Shown: positions 51,414 to 61,150, counted from the stretch's first letter. The stretch: 64,000 nucleotides of DNA from UBA1794 sp031552405 (GCA_031552405.1 JAVBMN010000008.1:33331-97330), one strand, 5' to 3'. Translations and numbers: made by a program. The notes: a model not told the origin generated them from the letters alone.

Positions 51414-51462
51414 TAAGCCCCTGTCTGATCCGCATTCATGCAAATGGATAGACAGGGGCTTA
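51414..51462 (-). terminator. Hairpin downstream of the small lipoprotein gene
   Basis: A 13-bp stem, TAAGCCCCTGTCT (51414-51426) with AGACAGGGGCTTA (51450-51462), about 75 bp after the stop at 51536. The remaining 51128-51413 holds no gene I can support. Confidence 0.65.
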
Positions 51463-51535
51463 TCATAACTAGTTATTGTATGAATTATCTGCTCCGTTTT
51501 TTCGATACAAAATATGTGAAAGCTGGTTAAAACTC

Positions 51536-51970
51536 TCAATCCGGAAATCGCTCCACTTGTTTCAGTGTATATACACCATCACCCGAGAGCGGTTCCTTGT
51601 TGTCATTAAGGATGCGAAGCAGTCCTTTTTCTACTCTGTAGTATCGGGGTTTGTGGTCGGTAAGAAACAAAGTTACCAAACCATCCGTCACGGCATAATT
51701 GCCTTGCTCATCAAACTCTCCACGTACATCTGCTGCATGAAGGCTAAAAGTGGCATCGTCATTCAGGCTAAGAGTAGATTCTATGATACGGTCAGTGCCC
51801 GGAATCGGAATCCTGCCCTTGTATATTCCATAATACGTTACAGAGTCAGACTCTGTCGTTGCCATCGTATCCGTCATCTCAGCATCTGCGCCCTTCTGTT
51901 GTGAATTGCCACAACCACCCAGGGTCAGCACAAAGGCTAGTGCCATCAAATAATAAACAGTTCTTTTCAT
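51536..51970 (-). CDS. NlpE-like small lipoprotein 1
   Basis: A 145-residue predicted lipoprotein. The frame opens at 52084, but the ATG at 51970 starts a perfect lipoprotein signal (MKRTVYYLMALAFVLTLGGC, Cys 20). The mature part, YYGIYKGRIPIPGTDRIIESTLSLNDDATFSLHA, resembles the N-terminal beta-barrel of the copper-stress lipoprotein NlpE, but the CxxC of E. coli NlpE is missing. A paralogue with about half-identical sequence lies next upstream. Function unknown; envelope stress sensing is only a family-based guess. Confidence 0.75.
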   Translation of the reverse strand: MKRTVYYLMALAFVLTLGGCGNSQQKGADAEMTDTMATTESDSVTYYGIYKGRIPIPGTDRIIESTLSLNDDATFSLHAADVRGEFDEQGNYAVTDGLVTLFLTDHKPRYYRVEKGLLRILNDNKEPLSGDGVYTLKQVERFPD

Positions 51971-52070
51971 AATGTGTCGTTTCTCTGCTAAAAGCAAAAT
52001 ACGGGATGATTGTTCTGCATAACACCCGCTTTTAGAAATCATTAACCACTCCGCACACAAACCCGATAAT

Positions 52071-52110
52071 AAGAAAGCTCCCACTGCGAATCCGCAACAG
52101 GAGCTTTCTT
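52071..52110 (-). terminator. Terminator between the two small lipoprotein genes
   Basis: Stem AAGAAAGCTCC (52071-52081) with GGAGCTTTCTT (52100-52110). It separates the paralogues, so they are probably transcribed separately. Confidence 0.7.
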
Positions 52111-52131
52111 TATTCTGTTATAACAGGTTTC

Positions 52132-52584
52132 TTACATAGACACATCCACCTGTTTCAGTACATATGTATCATCCTCAGAAAGCGGTTCCTTCTTTTCATT
52201 GAGAATACGAAGCTGACCTTGCTCTATTCTGTAGTAACGCTTTACATTGTCACGCAACTTATTTCCAGTCAGATAAAGGATAATCACATCGCCTTCCTTT
52301 CCAAATTGACCCTGCTGATCGATCTGGCCTTTACCATTGGCCACGTGGGCAGAGAACGAACCGTCCTTATTCAATGATACAGTCGACTCAAAAGTGGATC
52401 CTTTTGCTTCTGCAATGGGGATAGTTCCTTTATAGATACCGTAATAGTTTATGGAGTCTTCCATTACTTCCACTTGTATGGAATCCTGCGCTTCTGCCTC
52501 TGTACTTTCCTGACTTTTGTTTCCGCAGCTGCCCAGAGTAAGCAGAAAAGTCATTGCAGCCAAATAATAAATTCTTTTGTTCAT
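52132..52584 (-). CDS. NlpE-like small lipoprotein 2
   Basis: A 151-residue paralogue of its neighbour. Start taken at 52584 (MNKRIYYLAAMTFLLTLGSC, lipobox Cys 20) in place of 52611. The mature part has YYGIYKGTIPIAEAKGSTFESTVSLNKDGSFSAHVAN and ends LNEKKEPLSEDDTYVLKQVDVSM, parallel to copy 1. Both are single-domain and lack the NlpE CxxC. Tandem duplication is evident from the shared signal and core. Confidence 0.75.
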   Translation of the reverse strand: MNKRIYYLAAMTFLLTLGSCGNKSQESTEAEAQDSIQVEVMEDSINYYGIYKGTIPIAEAKGSTFESTVSLNKDGSFSAHVANGKGQIDQQGQFGKEGDVIILYLTGNKLRDNVKRYYRIEQGQLRILNEKKEPLSEDDTYVLKQVDVSM

Positions 52585-52695
52585 AATGTATGTTTTTGTT
52601 ATTAAATGCAAAACACGGGGAAATTGTTCTATTCTTCACTCCATTTTTGATACTTATTAACTTTTCATGCATTACATTTCCTAATTAAAAGAACA

Positions 52696-52723
52696 GTCCG
52701 TGCTGCAGATTCACAACACGGAC
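52696..52723 (-). terminator. Probable hisS terminator
   Basis: A short stem GTCCGTG (52696-52702) with CACGGAC (52717-52723), followed on the minus strand by TGTTCTTTT. Confidence 0.55.
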
Positions 52724-52801
52724 CTTTTCCTATTCAGACACTACAGGAGAATGATAGCCTCCTTTAGATCTCTCGACACGAGAAATAACACTTTCAGTTT
52801 C

Positions 52802-54166
52802 TTATCCTATACAACGGGCTATCACCTCTTCAATGGTAAGCAGTTCCTGTTCCCCCTTCTCCATATCTTTAAGCATTACCTTGCCTTCGGCCATCTCCGT
52901 TTCGCCCACAATGGCTACAAAAGGGATCTGCTTGGCATTGGCATAACTCATCTGTTTCTTCATCTTTACGGAATCGGGGTAGATCTCGGCACGGAGCCCT
53001 GCTGCACGAAGCTGTGCCAACAGGGGCAGGCAATAGGCTGCTTCCTTCTCACCAAAGTTCATAAAGATGAGTTGGGTGCTGTGTGAAGACTCTTTGGGAT
53101 ACAGTTCCAGCTGGTTGAGGACATCAAAAATACGGTCGGCCCCAAAGGAAATACCCACTCCGGATACACCGGGCAGGCCAAAAATCCCGGTCAGGTTATC
53201 GTAACGTCCGCCTCCGGTTATGCTGCCGATTTGTACATCCAAGGCTTTTACCTCAAAGATGGCACCGGTATAGTAATTCAATCCACGGGCAAGGGTAAGA
53301 TCCAGTTCTATCTCATTTTTCAATCCCATCGTAGCCAGTGTAGAAAGGATAAACTCACTTTCTTCCACTCCCTTCAGGCCGGTTTCACTCTCGGAAAGCA
53401 CCTCCTTCAGGGTAGCCAGCTTTTCGGCATTCGAGCCACTCAGCAGGATAATAGGTTGCAGACGGGAGATGGCTTCTTCGCTGATGCCTTTGGAAGCTAG
53501 TTCTGTGTTTACATTCTCCAGGCCGATCTTGTCGAGCTTGTCGATAGCCACAGTGATATCCACTATCTTATCCGATTCACCTATAATTTCGGCAATACCA
53601 CTCAGAATTTTACGATTATTGATCTTGATACACACACGAACTCCGAAGCGGCTGAACACGGTATCTACAATCTGCATCAACTCCACCTCGTTGAGTAGGG
53701 AGTTACTACCTACCACATCAGCATCGCACTGGTAGAACTCACGGTAACGTCCCTTTTGCGGACGGTCAGCGCGCCATACCGGTTGGATCTGGTAACGTTT
53801 AAAGGGAAAGTTTAGCTCATCGCGGTGCATCACCACGTAACGGGCAAAGGGTACGGTAAGGTCGTAACGCAAACCCTTCTCGCAGAACTTACCTGCCAGG
53901 CGGGCTGCATTGCGGGAAAGCAGCTCCTCATCCGTAATACCGGAAAAGTAATCTCCCGAGTTCTGGATCTTAAACAACAACTTATCACCTTCTTCGCCAT
54001 ATTTACCCATGAGGGTAGAGAGATTCTCCATAGCGGGTGTTTCGATTTGTTCAAAACCATAGAGGTGATACACCTCCCGAACTGTATTGAATATGTAATT
54101 GCGCTTCGCCATTTCTGCGGGCGAAAAGTCACGCGTACCTTTGGGTATTCCTGGTTTCTGTGCCAT
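52802..54166 (-). CDS. hisS: Histidyl-tRNA synthetase
   Basis: Charges tRNA-His with histidine in the cytoplasm; class II synthetase, 454 residues, normal length. Motif 1 is around YIFNTVREVYHLYGFEQIETPAME, motif 2 includes PVWRADRPQKGRYREFYQCDAD, the histidine-binding loop LARGLNYYTGAIFEV, and motif 3 is GISFGADRIFDVL. The C-terminal anticodon-binding domain follows (STQLIFMNFGEKEAAYCLPLLAQLR). The promoter -7 box TACTTTTG on the minus strand lies at 54187-54194, 20 bases before the ATG. Confidence 0.97.
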   Translation of the reverse strand: MAQKPGIPKGTRDFSPAEMAKRNYIFNTVREVYHLYGFEQIETPAMENLSTLMGKYGEEGDKLLFKIQNSGDYFSGITDEELLSRNAARLAGKFCEKGLRYDLTVPFARYVVMHRDELNFPFKRYQIQPVWRADRPQKGRYREFYQCDADVVGSNSLLNEVELMQIVDTVFSRFGVRVCIKINNRKILSGIAEIIGESDKIVDITVAIDKLDKIGLENVNTELASKGISEEAISRLQPIILLSGSNAEKLATLKEVLSESETGLKGVEESEFILSTLATMGLKNEIELDLTLARGLNYYTGAIFEVKALDVQIGSITGGGRYDNLTGIFGLPGVSGVGISFGADRIFDVLNQLELYPKESSHSTQLIFMNFGEKEAAYCLPLLAQLRAAGLRAEIYPDSVKMKKQMSYANAKQIPFVAIVGETEMAEGKVMLKDMEKGEQELLTIEEVIARCIG

Positions 54167-54186
54167 CGTCTAAAAAACTTGAGCCG

Positions 54187-54194
54187 CAAAAGTA
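54187..54194 (-). promoter_or_regulatory. Promoter -7 box for hisS
   Basis: TACTTTTG on the minus strand, a TAnnTTTG match. Confidence 0.55.
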
Positions 54195-54256
54195 CATAAA
54201 ATCAACGGATCATTAAAAGAAAAGATGGAGAATCTCTAAATAGGAGCACCCATACC

Positions 54257-55768
54257 TTAACGCGCAAACACCTTCATTTCCCACAAACCGGGGTTGCCTT
54301 GAGTGATTTTCAAGCGGAGGTAACGGGCTTTCCCTATACCGGTAACGATGTGTGGAGAGCGTATGGCTGGGATATCCTGAGTGGCGCATACAGTCCACTC
54401 CTTTCCGTCCAATGACTTTTCCAAGACCCAGGCATGCCCAAAGGTAGGAAGGGTAAAGCACATTTCGCAGCTTTGCAGCGTCAGCTTTCGTTGAAAGTCA
54501 AGGATAAAGTAAGGGGTAGAATCCTCTTTGGCGGCTTCCCAGCGACTACCGTTCGATCCGTCGATGGCGTTTTGGGGAAGATAGGTAAAGGTACGCGAGG
54601 CTTCCTGCACGGAACCGCCATCGGGTTGAGGGTTGTTGGGGCTGGTTTCTATCTTCACGTCGCGTGTACGGGCCTCTCTGCTGCTTGAGGCAGAGGCGGT
54701 GGCTCTCAAGGCAAGGTTGATCCTTGCATTTGATGTATTTGACACATAGTTATTCAAGTAACCTACCCCGATGCTGTCGGGAATCATTGTCTGAATGGTT
54801 CCGTCGGGGTTAAACTCCATTTTATTGGCAAATACCTGACGGGTGGTTCCTCCTTCGCCATATTCGAGGTAGGCAAATACGTAAGTATCCGATTTTTCAT
54901 CGTAGAACACATTGCCATGACCAGGGCCCCATACCCCATTAGAAATAGACGAGTAGATAAAGATATCCTTTCCTTCGGGAGCATAGTATCCGCTGATAGG
55001 ACTTTCCTTGCTCATCATGTAGGCATTGCAGTAATTCTGGTTGCCACTGAGAGTATATACATAGTAATAGATCCCTTTTCGCTTAAACAAGGTAGGACCT
55101 TCCGAGTAACCGCCTCGCTTGGTGGGAAAGGTGAATGTGTCGCCTATTGTTTTGGAGAAGTCCTCATTGACACGTATTCCTAAACGCCGACGATAAGGCA
55201 TATAGATGGCCCCATCCTCATCAATGAACGGTTCGGCATCAATATCCGGAAGCAAAGGAGTGGTAGGTATCTTGCCGGGAATGGTATCCCGGAAGAAGAT
55301 ACCGTCACCGTTCTGAAAGCGGAAAGGACCTTCAGGGCGATCAGCCACCATAGTGTATACAGGACAGGTACCGTCAGGGGATACAATGGTGGGGAAAAGG
55401 TAATACAGGTTGCCCCGCTGCACAGCTCTCCCCGGTGCCCAGTAGCGGAAATAGCCTTTCTTTTCATTTCCCTTATCATCCGTATAGGTATAAGGCTTGT
55501 TCCAATCTATCTGCGGAACAAGGGTACCCTCAAAACTCCAGTTCACAAAGTCTTTTGATTTCCACACTACGGGAGGCCCCATTTCGGCCAGCCCATGATC
55601 AATGTCGGTAGTACCATATAAATAATAGGTATCACCAAATTTAGAGATGGAAGGGTCAGCTACAAAATCGGGGATAATGGGATTGAAATTTCTCTGCGCC
55701 TGAAGCGCCGCGGCAAATGGCAACATAGCAAGCAGCAGGCTGCACAGTCTTTTGTTTAAGTAATTCAT
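54257..55768 (-). CDS. Secreted GH43 glycosidase with discoidin-like C-terminal domain
   Basis: A 503-residue exported enzyme; signal peptide about 1-24. The five-bladed GH43 propeller shows the catalytic base Asp in FVADPSISKFGDTYYLYGTTD, the pKa-tuning Asp in DAEPFIDEDGAIYMPYRR and the acid Glu in GGYSEGPTLFKRKGIYYY. From about residue 355 a coagulation factor 5/8-type domain follows (AIDGSNGSRWEAAKEDSTPYFILDF, ARYLRLKITQG), probably glycan-binding. GH43 enzymes release arabinose, xylose or galactose; pectin side chains fit the neighbours. It lies downstream of the alginate-lyase-like gene but a hairpin separates them. Confidence 0.9.
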   Translation of the reverse strand: MNYLNKRLCSLLLAMLPFAAALQAQRNFNPIIPDFVADPSISKFGDTYYLYGTTDIDHGLAEMGPPVVWKSKDFVNWSFEGTLVPQIDWNKPYTYTDDKGNEKKGYFRYWAPGRAVQRGNLYYLFPTIVSPDGTCPVYTMVADRPEGPFRFQNGDGIFFRDTIPGKIPTTPLLPDIDAEPFIDEDGAIYMPYRRRLGIRVNEDFSKTIGDTFTFPTKRGGYSEGPTLFKRKGIYYYVYTLSGNQNYCNAYMMSKESPISGYYAPEGKDIFIYSSISNGVWGPGHGNVFYDEKSDTYVFAYLEYGEGGTTRQVFANKMEFNPDGTIQTMIPDSIGVGYLNNYVSNTSNARINLALRATASASSSREARTRDVKIETSPNNPQPDGGSVQEASRTFTYLPQNAIDGSNGSRWEAAKEDSTPYFILDFQRKLTLQSCEMCFTLPTFGHAWVLEKSLDGKEWTVCATQDIPAIRSPHIVTGIGKARYLRLKITQGNPGLWEMKVFAR

Positions 55769-55812
55769 GGTTTATCTGAGGTATAAATAATCGGAGTGCC
55801 ATAAAGAAGTAA

Positions 55813-55849
55813 ATGCTGTATGGGCACCCTTTGTGCATCCATACAGCAT
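55813..55849 (-). terminator. Hairpin between the lyase-like gene and GH43
   Basis: Stem ATGCTGTATGG (55813-55823) with CCATACAGCAT (55839-55849). On the minus strand it is followed by TTACTTCTTTA, so it may end the upstream transcript or allow partial read-through into GH43. Confidence 0.6.
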
Positions 55850-55857
55850 CTGTTCTT

Positions 55858-58578
55858 TTACTTCTTCACAATCTTCAAGGAAATGGTTCCCTGTGTGCTT
55901 TGCAAAGTTGCAGGATATATTCCTGGCAACAAATCGCTGACAGAGATATAGTTCTCGCCTTGCTGACAAGAGATTTGCTTTACTACAGCTCCCTGTAGAG
56001 TATTTATGGTAAGCATACAGTCAGAGGGTGCGAACACACACACGTCATCTGTAGATGGATCTTGCCAGAAGTCGACCAAAAGAACTCCATTCTCCACAAC
56101 CGCTGTTTCCCTGTCTACCGGTATCAACATAAAGGGGAATCCTTCCCGTGTGTCTGTGCCGTTACCAGTAATAGCATTGGTGGAATTTACCATCCAGAAC
56201 TTAGTACCGGCACTTCCGCCATTCTGAATAGCATACACATCCGAACCGGTGAGGTGGAAGATTTCATAGCTGTTCCATTCCGGAAAATAGTCGCGGTTTC
56301 GAAGCGTACCATGTTCATTCAGGAAGCGTTCATCCTTTTTGGAAGTAATCTTATAGCGTTTGCTGGAAGCATCCACGGCAAAGTTCCAGATCTGCACATC
56401 GGGATCATCTTCCTTGAGGGCTTCAAAAAGCATTGTTTCTGAAGCATCCTTGGTATAGTTGCTGCACGGATTGGTAAAATACATACCTGTGGCTGCATCC
56501 AAGAAGTAGTATTCGCCTGCTTCCAGCTTGTTCTTATTGGTTACGTCTATTTGCCAGGTAACCTTACTTTCCTTACCGGCAGGCGAGATATAGGTTAGTG
56601 AGTAAGCAGCTGTCTCCTGAATATTATTTATGGTAAGTGTATCCGTAACAGCTCCATTGCTCCACAAATAACTGCCACCCACAGCAGAAGCTATCGGAGT
56701 CACCCACAACTTAACGCGGCCGCCTTCGGCCACTTCAGCGTATGAATTGGTGGATTTTACTCCGTTGCATTCCATATAAGGACTTACTTCGGAGAGCTTG
56801 ATGTGGAAGTTTACCTTTTTCACTCCCCCGTTACGGTTGGTGATAGTGGCCACATAGGTACGCTCGGAGGAAATATTGCTAAGTTCAATAGAGGTAGTGG
56901 TAGAACCGTTGTTCCACTTAATAGCATTGTCATAGTTCCAGGCTTTGGGAGCAGCAGTCAGTTTCACTTTTGCACCTTTGACTACACTCACGATAGTATC
57001 ATAGATAGTTACTCCATTATAGAAATAGGATGTAGCGACAGATGAACTAATACAATCGCCATATACAGCAATGGAGAACATCTGACAGCTCTTTACACCC
57101 TTGGAGTTAGTGAAGGTTACGCGATATACAGCTGAACTGTCGGCAGTAAGGGTGCGGGTACTTCCGGTTTCACCATTGTCCCACTCCCACAGTCCTGTAT
57201 CTTCACTAGGATCCACAAGGGCTTGCAGGGTAATCTGGCTTCCTTTGGTTACCTTGCTGATCTCAGCATAATCGTTGTTTTTTTCGTTATATATGATGCG
57301 CGGACTGAGTATAGTAGGTGCATTAGGGTATTTAGCCTCATTGTACATCAAATCACCGAAACCCACGTTGTCAAAGCCGCCGCTATTGCCTCCATAATCA
57401 CCCGGGCCACCTTCTACACCAAGCTTTACTTTAGCCTTTTTGGCATATGTCATATCTTTACCCATACGGTTGCTAAAATGGTTAATACCAATCTGCCACA
57501 CAGGGCGAAGTTGTCCACGACCCGACCAAGATACGCTCGGTTGCCAGCCTTCTGCTCCGCAACCTGACCAGCCTGTACTGGGGAAATTGGCCAGTGCCTC
57601 TGCATCTGCTATAGTGTCCAAGCTGTTAAATGCAGCTACATATTCAAGGGCACCTCCTATTATATTATTGTTGGAGTTCCAGATATTATCACCCTGGTTC
57701 CAGCCCACTTCGGATGTGCAAAGCAACATACCAAGAGCTGCCATACAGTGAGGTTGGTCGCGGGTGGACTCCTGCATCTGGTTCAGATATCCATACGGAC
57801 CACGTGCATCCTGATGAAAGAAAGGAATGATACCCCCTCCATTGCCGCAGTAATTCAGGTTGATGGATTCATTACCATCTCCTTGCTTAAGGAAATACAT
57901 ACCTGTATTGTAGATGGCGGGATCATCACAAAGAATACCGATTGAAATGACAGTAAGGATATTACAAGCGCCCCAGTTACTTTGATAATGCGAATTACAG
58001 GTACCGTGTCGGCGTTGCAGAAAGTCTTGTGCACTACAGAAGAACACGTCTACCATCCATTGTTTGAAAGCCTTGAAGCGTTCCGGTTTCCATCCCTCAT
58101 AATCACGAACCAGCTCCGCCGCATTCGCAAAATAATGCCCAATAAATCCAGAAGCCAGCGAGGCGTTCGTATCTCCTCCGATACCCTTTGTCACAGGCGG
58201 GTATGAATCAAGGATTTCTACTACACGGGCAGCAAACTTAGGATCGCCCGTTATTTTGTACCGCAGTGCAATCAGGTATGCCATTGAAGCGTCGCGGGTG
58301 GCTTGCATAAAGTTCTCACCTCCGGTGCCTCCGCGCCTGATTTCTTCAGTAGGCCCCCACTGCCCACTCATCTTAGTGGCAAGCGAGTTGTTCAGCAACT
58401 TATTATACCCGGCAGTTACAGCAGGATTCTTATCGGCAAGCTGTTGCTTGATCCGGTCAAAATCAGCCTGCGTATGAAGGATACCCGGATGGGTAAATTT
58501 CTGGGCGTATACATTACTACCTGAAATCAAAACGGATAATAACATACAGAATAAATAGAGAATAGTTTTCTTTTTCAT
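55858..58578 (-). CDS. Secreted alginate-lyase-superfamily protein with Ig-like and ricin-like modules
   Basis: A 906-residue exported protein. Signal peptide about 1-25. An (alpha/alpha) toroid like the alginate lyase family spans about 28-400, with the catalytic-type motifs CNSHYQSNWGACN and STRDQPHCMAALGML. Three Ig/PKD-like modules follow at about 440-510, 515-590 and 605-680; each starts with VxxGxxV.L or similar and contains a W..G pattern. A ricin-like beta-trefoil (about 690-825, LEAGEYYFLDAATGMYF) and a type IX-like C-terminal sorting domain (about 835-906) complete it. The family includes lyases for alginate, glucuronan and other uronates, so the substrate is open. Divergent from the GH28-like gene. 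Confidence 0.78.
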   Translation of the reverse strand: MKKKTILYLFCMLLSVLISGSNVYAQKFTHPGILHTQADFDRIKQQLADKNPAVTAGYNKLLNNSLATKMSGQWGPTEEIRRGGTGGENFMQATRDASMAYLIALRYKITGDPKFAARVVEILDSYPPVTKGIGGDTNASLASGFIGHYFANAAELVRDYEGWKPERFKAFKQWMVDVFFCSAQDFLQRRHGTCNSHYQSNWGACNILTVISIGILCDDPAIYNTGMYFLKQGDGNESINLNYCGNGGGIIPFFHQDARGPYGYLNQMQESTRDQPHCMAALGMLLCTSEVGWNQGDNIWNSNNNIIGGALEYVAAFNSLDTIADAEALANFPSTGWSGCGAEGWQPSVSWSGRGQLRPVWQIGINHFSNRMGKDMTYAKKAKVKLGVEGGPGDYGGNSGGFDNVGFGDLMYNEAKYPNAPTILSPRIIYNEKNNDYAEISKVTKGSQITLQALVDPSEDTGLWEWDNGETGSTRTLTADSSAVYRVTFTNSKGVKSCQMFSIAVYGDCISSSVATSYFYNGVTIYDTIVSVVKGAKVKLTAAPKAWNYDNAIKWNNGSTTTSIELSNISSERTYVATITNRNGGVKKVNFHIKLSEVSPYMECNGVKSTNSYAEVAEGGRVKLWVTPIASAVGGSYLWSNGAVTDTLTINNIQETAAYSLTYISPAGKESKVTWQIDVTNKNKLEAGEYYFLDAATGMYFTNPCSNYTKDASETMLFEALKEDDPDVQIWNFAVDASSKRYKITSKKDERFLNEHGTLRNRDYFPEWNSYEIFHLTGSDVYAIQNGGSAGTKFWMVNSTNAITGNGTDTREGFPFMLIPVDRETAVVENGVLLVDFWQDPSTDDVCVFAPSDCMLTINTLQGAVVKQISCQQGENYISVSDLLPGIYPATLQSTQGTISLKIVKK

Positions 58579-58699
58579 GACCTGTTTGGACTTTTAATTT
58601 ACCTGTTTACGAATTGCGCGTTCGTTTCACCTCCTGCTTGTGTGCTTTTTATACTTTTATAAGCAACAAGCATTACCAAGAAATGAAGAAGGTCTTTCG

Positions 58700-58707
58700 C
58701 AAAGATA
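58700..58707 (-). promoter_or_regulatory. Promoter -7 box for the alginate-lyase-like gene
   Basis: TATCTTTG on the minus strand, 122 bases before the start. The divergent region 58579-58862 holds no gene. Confidence 0.55.
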
Positions 58708-58825
58708 CGCCTTCAAGCCGGATAGATAGCCTAATAAAAGTTAATTAACCGGCTATTTCTCAAGTTAAGCGTTCAAAAGCCTAAAAATACATGAGAAAAG
58801 CCACTCATGTTCGTATACTAGGATA

Positions 58826-58833
58826 TAATTTTG
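58826..58833 (+). promoter_or_regulatory. Promoter -7 box for the GH28-like gene
   Basis: TAATTTTG on the plus strand, 30 bases before the ATG at 58863. Confidence 0.5.
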
Positions 58834-58862
58834 ATAATCAAACTGAAAGCATCTAAATTTCA

Positions 58863-60278
58863 ATGGATATGAATGTAATTACAAAGGCATGTGCCATACT
58901 GTGCGTTGCACTATGCAGCACAACTCCCTCTTGGGCAAAAATAGTCACATACCCGGTACCGCAGGCGATATATTACGCCTACCATAATGATGATTATACC
59001 GTCAGGGTTCGTCAGGTGGGCGAAAAGGAATGGGTCGACCTATACGAATACAATGTAAAGGTGGATATGGATACCAAGTCTGATGCCTCCATGGTACAAT
59101 TCGATTTCTCAGGTAAGATAGAGGTAAGAGTACAAAAAAACAACGGAGAGCTACGCTCTGCTATGATTCGTCCTCTCTCAAAAGGCATAAAGCCCACCAT
59201 AGAAGGGGATGTAATCACCTTTACGATAGACCAGCCCCAGAATCTATCCATTGAATTCAACAACGACCGCCTGCACAACCTGCACCTGTTTGCCAATGCA
59301 TTGGAACAAAATGTGCCTAGCAAAGAGGACAAAAGCGTTATCTACTTTGACGCCGGCATGCATGAACCAAAGGATGAAACGTCCAAAGTATTCCAGATCC
59401 CTTCCAACACTACCGTATACCTGGCTCCGGGTGCCGTACTGAAAGCCCCTATCAATTGTGACAATGCAGAAAATGTACACATCTGCGGACGAGGCATGAT
59501 ACTGGAAGCCTCCAACGGAATCTCCGCCAGCTATGCCAAAAACATCACAGTGGAAGACATTGCTGTAGTTAACCCTCGTTACAATACCATGACCGCAGGC
59601 GTAAGCCAGAATGTGACAGTTCGCAACCTGAAATCATTCAGCTACCAGGGCTGGGGTGACGGGCTCGACTTCTTCTGCTGCCAGGGAGTACTGGCCGAGA
59701 ACCTGTTTATGCGTAATTCCGACGATTGCATTGCCATATATGGACACCGCTGGAAATTTTATGGCGATACACATGACATTACAATCCGCAACTCCACTCT
59801 GTGGGCGGATGTAGCACATGTCATCAACATAGGAACACACGGAAATACCGAAACCGAGGGCGAGATATTGGAAAACCTGCGCTTTGAGAATCTGGATATA
59901 TTGGGGCACGATGAGGATGATCCTGATTATCAAGGTGTACTCTGCATCAATACAGGAGATCACAACCTGGTACAAAATGTGTTGTTTGACAATATTCGAA
60001 TAGAGCACCTTGAAGAAGGACAACTGTTCCACCTTCGTGTCATGTACCTCCCCAAATACTGCACCGGTCCGGGCCGCAGCATTCAGGATATAACCTTCCG
60101 AAACATCTATTATACAGGCAAAAATGAGAACCCTTCGGTGATTCAGGGATACGATGCTACCCGTACCGTTGACAGGATTACTTTTGAAAATATTGTAATA
60201 AACGGCAAAAAAGTCACCTCATTTAACGATTTAAATGTAAAAAAGGGTAACTTTGTGGGGACCATAACAGTGAAATAG
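58863..60278 (+). CDS. Secreted right-handed beta-helix glycosidase, GH28/GH49-like
   Basis: A 471-residue exported protein; signal peptide about 1-25 (ending SWA). An N-terminal beta-sandwich (about 26-150) precedes a right-handed parallel beta-helix with many N.T..N repeats. Polygalacturonase-type acidic motifs are seen: GWGDGLDFF near residue 262, MRNSDDCIAIYGH near 285 and NIGTHGNTETEGE near 325. The classical GH28 RIK motif is not found, and the N-terminal sandwich recalls GH49 dextranases of the same clan. Activity on pectin is likely from context but not proven. The esterase gene starts 65 bp downstream. Confidence 0.78.
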   Translation: MDMNVITKACAILCVALCSTTPSWAKIVTYPVPQAIYYAYHNDDYTVRVRQVGEKEWVDLYEYNVKVDMDTKSDASMVQFDFSGKIEVRVQKNNGELRSAMIRPLSKGIKPTIEGDVITFTIDQPQNLSIEFNNDRLHNLHLFANALEQNVPSKEDKSVIYFDAGMHEPKDETSKVFQIPSNTTVYLAPGAVLKAPINCDNAENVHICGRGMILEASNGISASYAKNITVEDIAVVNPRYNTMTAGVSQNVTVRNLKSFSYQGWGDGLDFFCCQGVLAENLFMRNSDDCIAIYGHRWKFYGDTHDITIRNSTLWADVAHVINIGTHGNTETEGEILENLRFENLDILGHDEDDPDYQGVLCINTGDHNLVQNVLFDNIRIEHLEEGQLFHLRVMYLPKYCTGPGRSIQDITFRNIYYTGKNENPSVIQGYDATRTVDRITFENIVINGKKVTSFNDLNVKKGNFVGTITVK

Positions 60279-60343
60279 TGCCTCTTTTAGCTCTCGGCCC
60301 GTTTCATTGTCAGGGAAATACATTTCAAGAATTACACTGAATA

Positions 60344-61150
60344 ATGAAAAGAACCGGATTCATTATGCTGCTGTGCCTGGTTAGTTTCTTGGCACATGCT
60401 GCAAAGGTAGACACCGTAATGGTGCACGCCAACAAGATGAACAGAGAAGTAAAAGTAGTGGTAGTTACCCCTTCTGTAGACAGTATCAAAACCTTTCCCG
60501 TAGTATACCTCCTGCATGGATATGGCGGAAATGCCAAAAGCTGGATTGAAAATGTGAACCTCTCCGAACTGGCCGATCAGTTCCGTTCCATCATCGTATG
60601 CCCCGACGGGCGCAACAGCTGGTACTGGGACAGCCCCCTGAACCGCGACTCGCAGTATGAAACATTCATCTCCAATGAACTGATTGCCTATATTGATGCC
60701 AAGTTCCCTGCAACTCCACAACGCCATAAGCGAGCCATTACCGGCCTCAGCATGGGCGGACATGGAGCGCTGTGGAATGCCTTTCGCCATACAGACGTAT
60801 TCGGTGCCGCAGGTAGCATGAGCGGAGGAGTGGACATACGTCCCTTCCCCCGCAACTGGGACATGGGAAGGCAGCTTGGTGAATATCACATAAGCCCTAA
60901 GGTGTGGGATGCACATACCGTAATCAATCAATTAGACAAGCTAAAGAATGGCGACTTGGCCATTGCCGTGGAATGTGGCTATGACGACTTCTTCTTCGAA
61001 GTGAACAACGCCCTCCATCAGGCTTTGCTCACCCGTAAGATCGGACACGATTATACCGTTCGCCCCGGCAGGCACGACTGGCCCTACTGGAAAAATGCCA
61101 TCGTATACCAGATGCTGTTCTTCAAACGCTATTTTGATGCCAATCCATAA
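60344..61150 (+). CDS. Secreted alpha/beta-hydrolase, CE1-like esterase
   Basis: A 268-residue exported serine esterase; signal peptide about 1-20. The esterase-D-like fold shows VVYLLHGYGGNAKSWIE (oxyanion region), the nucleophile elbow GLSMGGHGAL near residue 144, an acidic candidate in ECGYDDFFFEV and the catalytic His in GRHDWPYWKN. Such enzymes remove feruloyl or acetyl groups from plant glycans, which would help the GH28-like enzyme encoded just upstream; the two are probably one transcript. Confidence 0.85.
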   Translation: MKRTGFIMLLCLVSFLAHAAKVDTVMVHANKMNREVKVVVVTPSVDSIKTFPVVYLLHGYGGNAKSWIENVNLSELADQFRSIIVCPDGRNSWYWDSPLNRDSQYETFISNELIAYIDAKFPATPQRHKRAITGLSMGGHGALWNAFRHTDVFGAAGSMSGGVDIRPFPRNWDMGRQLGEYHISPKVWDAHTVINQLDKLKNGDLAIAVECGYDDFFFEVNNALHQALLTRKIGHDYTVRPGRHDWPYWKNAIVYQMLFFKRYFDANP

